This document shows, piece after piece, positions 4,840 through 6,354 of a stretch of DNA of 6,354 nucleotides (position 1 is the first letter of the stretch; each line of letters begins with the position of its first letter). The stretch spans positions 1-6,354 of the forward strand of contig PMGP01000057.1 of assembly GCA_003156235.1 (NCBI GenBank). The letters run 5' to 3'. Position numbers and translations under genes: made by a program. The notes beneath the pieces were generated by a model. The model ran no database searches and was not told the origin of the DNA. It saw only the letters and a program-made list of their open reading frames with translations. The DNA is from Acidobacteriaceae bacterium (lineage in GTDB: Bacteria; Acidobacteriota; Terriglobia; Terriglobales; Acidobacteriaceae).

Positions 4840-6354
4840 TTATTTCTTCAGCGGCTTGCGCGCAAAGTAATACAGCGAACCGGCCAGCGCCAAAAACGCC
4901 ACCACCGACACGCCATTGTTATAGAAGATGGAGTGCGGAATCGCGATGGGGTTGTCCTTGTTGAAGAAATTCTCGTAGAACTTGAGAGCCACTCCCAGCA
5001 GGCCGATGATGCCGCCGGCGGCAATCAGCCCTGATGCATAAAGCGAACCCGGCGAAACGTCGCCTTCCGCATCCGGGTCTCCGCCGGCCTTTCTGAGGGC
5101 CGCGTCCACCATCCAGCGCATCACGCCGCCGGTGAAGATCGCCAGCGTCGTGCCAATAGAAAGATAAGCCCCGACAGCAAAGGCCAGCGAGCGAATGCCG
5201 AGCAACTCCACGGTAATCACAATGCAAACGCCCAGCAGCACCAGCCCCCATGGCAGCTTGCGGCTCAGAATTCCGCTGATGACAGTGGCCATCAGCCGGG
5301 CCTGCGGCGCGGCGATCTTTTCGCTGCCAATGCCTGGAATCCACTGCACCTCAATCTGTCCGCTAGCCGGCGAATACAGGTACTTGCCGTCGGGCAGCTC
5401 CGGCGAGCCAAGCGCGTTCAGAAGCACATACTCGCTTTTGTGGTGAATGGTCTTGGTCTTGTCCGTGTTGATCACCGGGAACTGTTCGTTGAGGCCCTCC
5501 GCCTTCTGAACATTGACGCCGTCGTGCGGCGCTGAGAGATTCCATGCCTGCGGGGCTGCCTTGAACTCCTGCGCGCCGGTGTTCATCAGTTGCAGTGTGC
5601 CGCCGATGGCGAAGGTGGAAACTACGATGCCGATCAGGAAGGCATAGCGCTGCAAACGCGGAGTGGAGCCAACCAGAAAGCCGGTCTTCAAGTCCTGCGA
5701 CGTATCGCCCGCCTCGGCTGAGGCGATGCACACTACGCCGCCAATCGTAATTGCCAGCGCGCCGAAGGCCGGAGTCGTCCAGCCTTCCACCAGGAAAATC
5801 GCGGAAGTGGCCATCAGCGTGGCGATGGTCATGCCGCTGATGGGGTTGGCCGAGCTGCCGATCAGACCCACGATCCGCGAACTGACGGTGACAAAAAGGA
5901 ATCCGAAGACGACGATCAGCAGCGAAGCAGCAAGGTTTTGCAGCAGCGTAACCTGCGCTCCCGGCACCGGTTTGAAATAGAGGAAGAGGAACATGATGAC
6001 GACCAGCACTGCCAAGCCGATCATCGCCGTGCCCATGGAGAAATCCTTCTCCGTGCGAATCGGTTCAGCCTTGGCTTCCTTGCTTCCACGCATATTTTTG
6101 AAGCCCGATGTGAGCGCGCCGATGATCGTGGGCATGGTTTTGAGCAGGGCAATCACTCCGGCGGCCGCCACCGCGCCCGCTCCGATAGGCCGGATGTAGG
6201 TCTTCCACATGTCGCTGGGGCCCATCTGCTCCACGGGAACTGTGCCGGGATAAATCGGATGGCCCACTTCCTTGCCGAAGAAGTAAATCAGCGGCATCAG
6301 CACCAGCCACGAGAGCACGCCGCCGGCCACCATCACGCCCGCGGTCTTGGGTCC
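4840..6354 (-). CDS. OPT-family transporter, C-terminal ~504 residues (5' end outside window)
   Basis: The frame stays open to the window edge (Gly-Pro-Lys-Thr-Ala-Gly-Val-Met...), so the GTG/ATG pair near 6331-6336 is internal; about 130-170 residues are probably missing, judging from usual OPT lengths. Many membrane helices alternate with the family's conserved blocks: GPKTAGVMVAGGVLSWL at the edge, SSANPISGMTIATLMA (about 5810-5865), AEAGDTSQDLKTGFLVG (about 5670-5722), AAPQARLMATV (about 5285-5320) and DVSPGSLYASGLIAAGG (about 5010-5062). Between two helices lies a hydrophilic loop of about 90 residues (about 5310-5590). OPT proteins are secondary transporters of oligopeptides or metal-siderophore complexes across the inner membrane; bacterial members are poorly characterised, so the substrate cannot be read from the sequence. 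The gene ends in a terminator shared with the TonB-family gene. Family identification is firm. Confidence 0.93.
   Translation of the reverse strand, partial: GPKTAGVMVAGGVLSWLVLMPLIYFFGKEVGHPIYPGTVPVEQMGPSDMWKTYIRPIGAGAVAAAGVIALLKTMPTIIGALTSGFKNMRGSKEAKAEPIRTEKDFSMGTAMIGLAVLVVIMFLFLYFKPVPGAQVTLLQNLAASLLIVVFGFLFVTVSSRIVGLIGSSANPISGMTIATLMATSAIFLVEGWTTPAFGALAITIGGVVCIASAEAGDTSQDLKTGFLVGSTPRLQRYAFLIGIVVSTFAIGGTLQLMNTGAQEFKAAPQAWNLSAPHDGVNVQKAEGLNEQFPVINTDKTKTIHHKSEYVLLNALGSPELPDGKYLYSPASGQIEVQWIPGIGSEKIAAPQARLMATVISGILSRKLPWGLVLLGVCIVITVELLGIRSLAFAVGAYLSIGTTLAIFTGGVMRWMVDAALRKAGGDPDAEGDVSPGSLYASGLIAAGGIIGLLGVALKFYENFFNKDNPIAIPHSIFYNNGVSVVAFLALAGSLYYFARKPLKK

Overview
The window most resembles a chromosomal segment of an Acidobacteriota bacterium (Terriglobia type). 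This rests on recognition, not a search. It is GC-rich with strong AGGAGG-like ribosome binding sites, the TonB-family protein has the N-terminal layout common in that phylum, and two intergenic copies of a 'ggcacggctaaagccgtgcc' repeat resemble ones I associate with acidobacterial genomes. There are five protein genes, two cut by the window edges. I see no RNA gene, CRISPR array, transposase or phage gene.

Layout. (1) 3-458 (+) is the C-terminal end of a Gfo/Idh/MocA-type oxidoreductase with an internal 14-residue tandem repeat. (2) 459-654 is the gap between convergent genes. It is mostly filled by a 137-bp element with perfect 20-bp terminal inverted repeats (512-648). (3) 655-1119 (-) is a small four-helix membrane protein of unknown function with a CxH-x3-CxH loop motif. 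(4) 1120-1398 is a divergent promoter region. (5) 1399-3618 (+) is a secreted family GH3 beta-xylosidase/beta-glucosidase, closed by a clear hairpin terminator (3640-3684). (6) 3692-3826 is a second, diverged, oppositely oriented copy of the 137-bp element, followed by a long leader for the next gene. (7) 4018-4722 (+) is a TonB-family protein whose start codon and Shine-Dalgarno site lie in a potential hairpin. (8) 4763-4808 is a terminator serving convergent genes. (9) 4840-6354 (-) is an OPT-family transporter lacking its N-terminal part.

The genes do not form one operon: orientation alternates and terminators separate them. The broad theme is nutrient acquisition. A secreted GH3 enzyme releases sugars from plant polysaccharide oligomers, a TonB-like protein could energise outer-membrane uptake, and an OPT transporter could import peptides or metal chelates. 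No shared regulation is demonstrated.

The most unusual content is non-coding: the pair of MITE-like elements with conserved size and internal spacing, and the foldable leader of the TonB-family gene. I see no convincing new multi-gene system.
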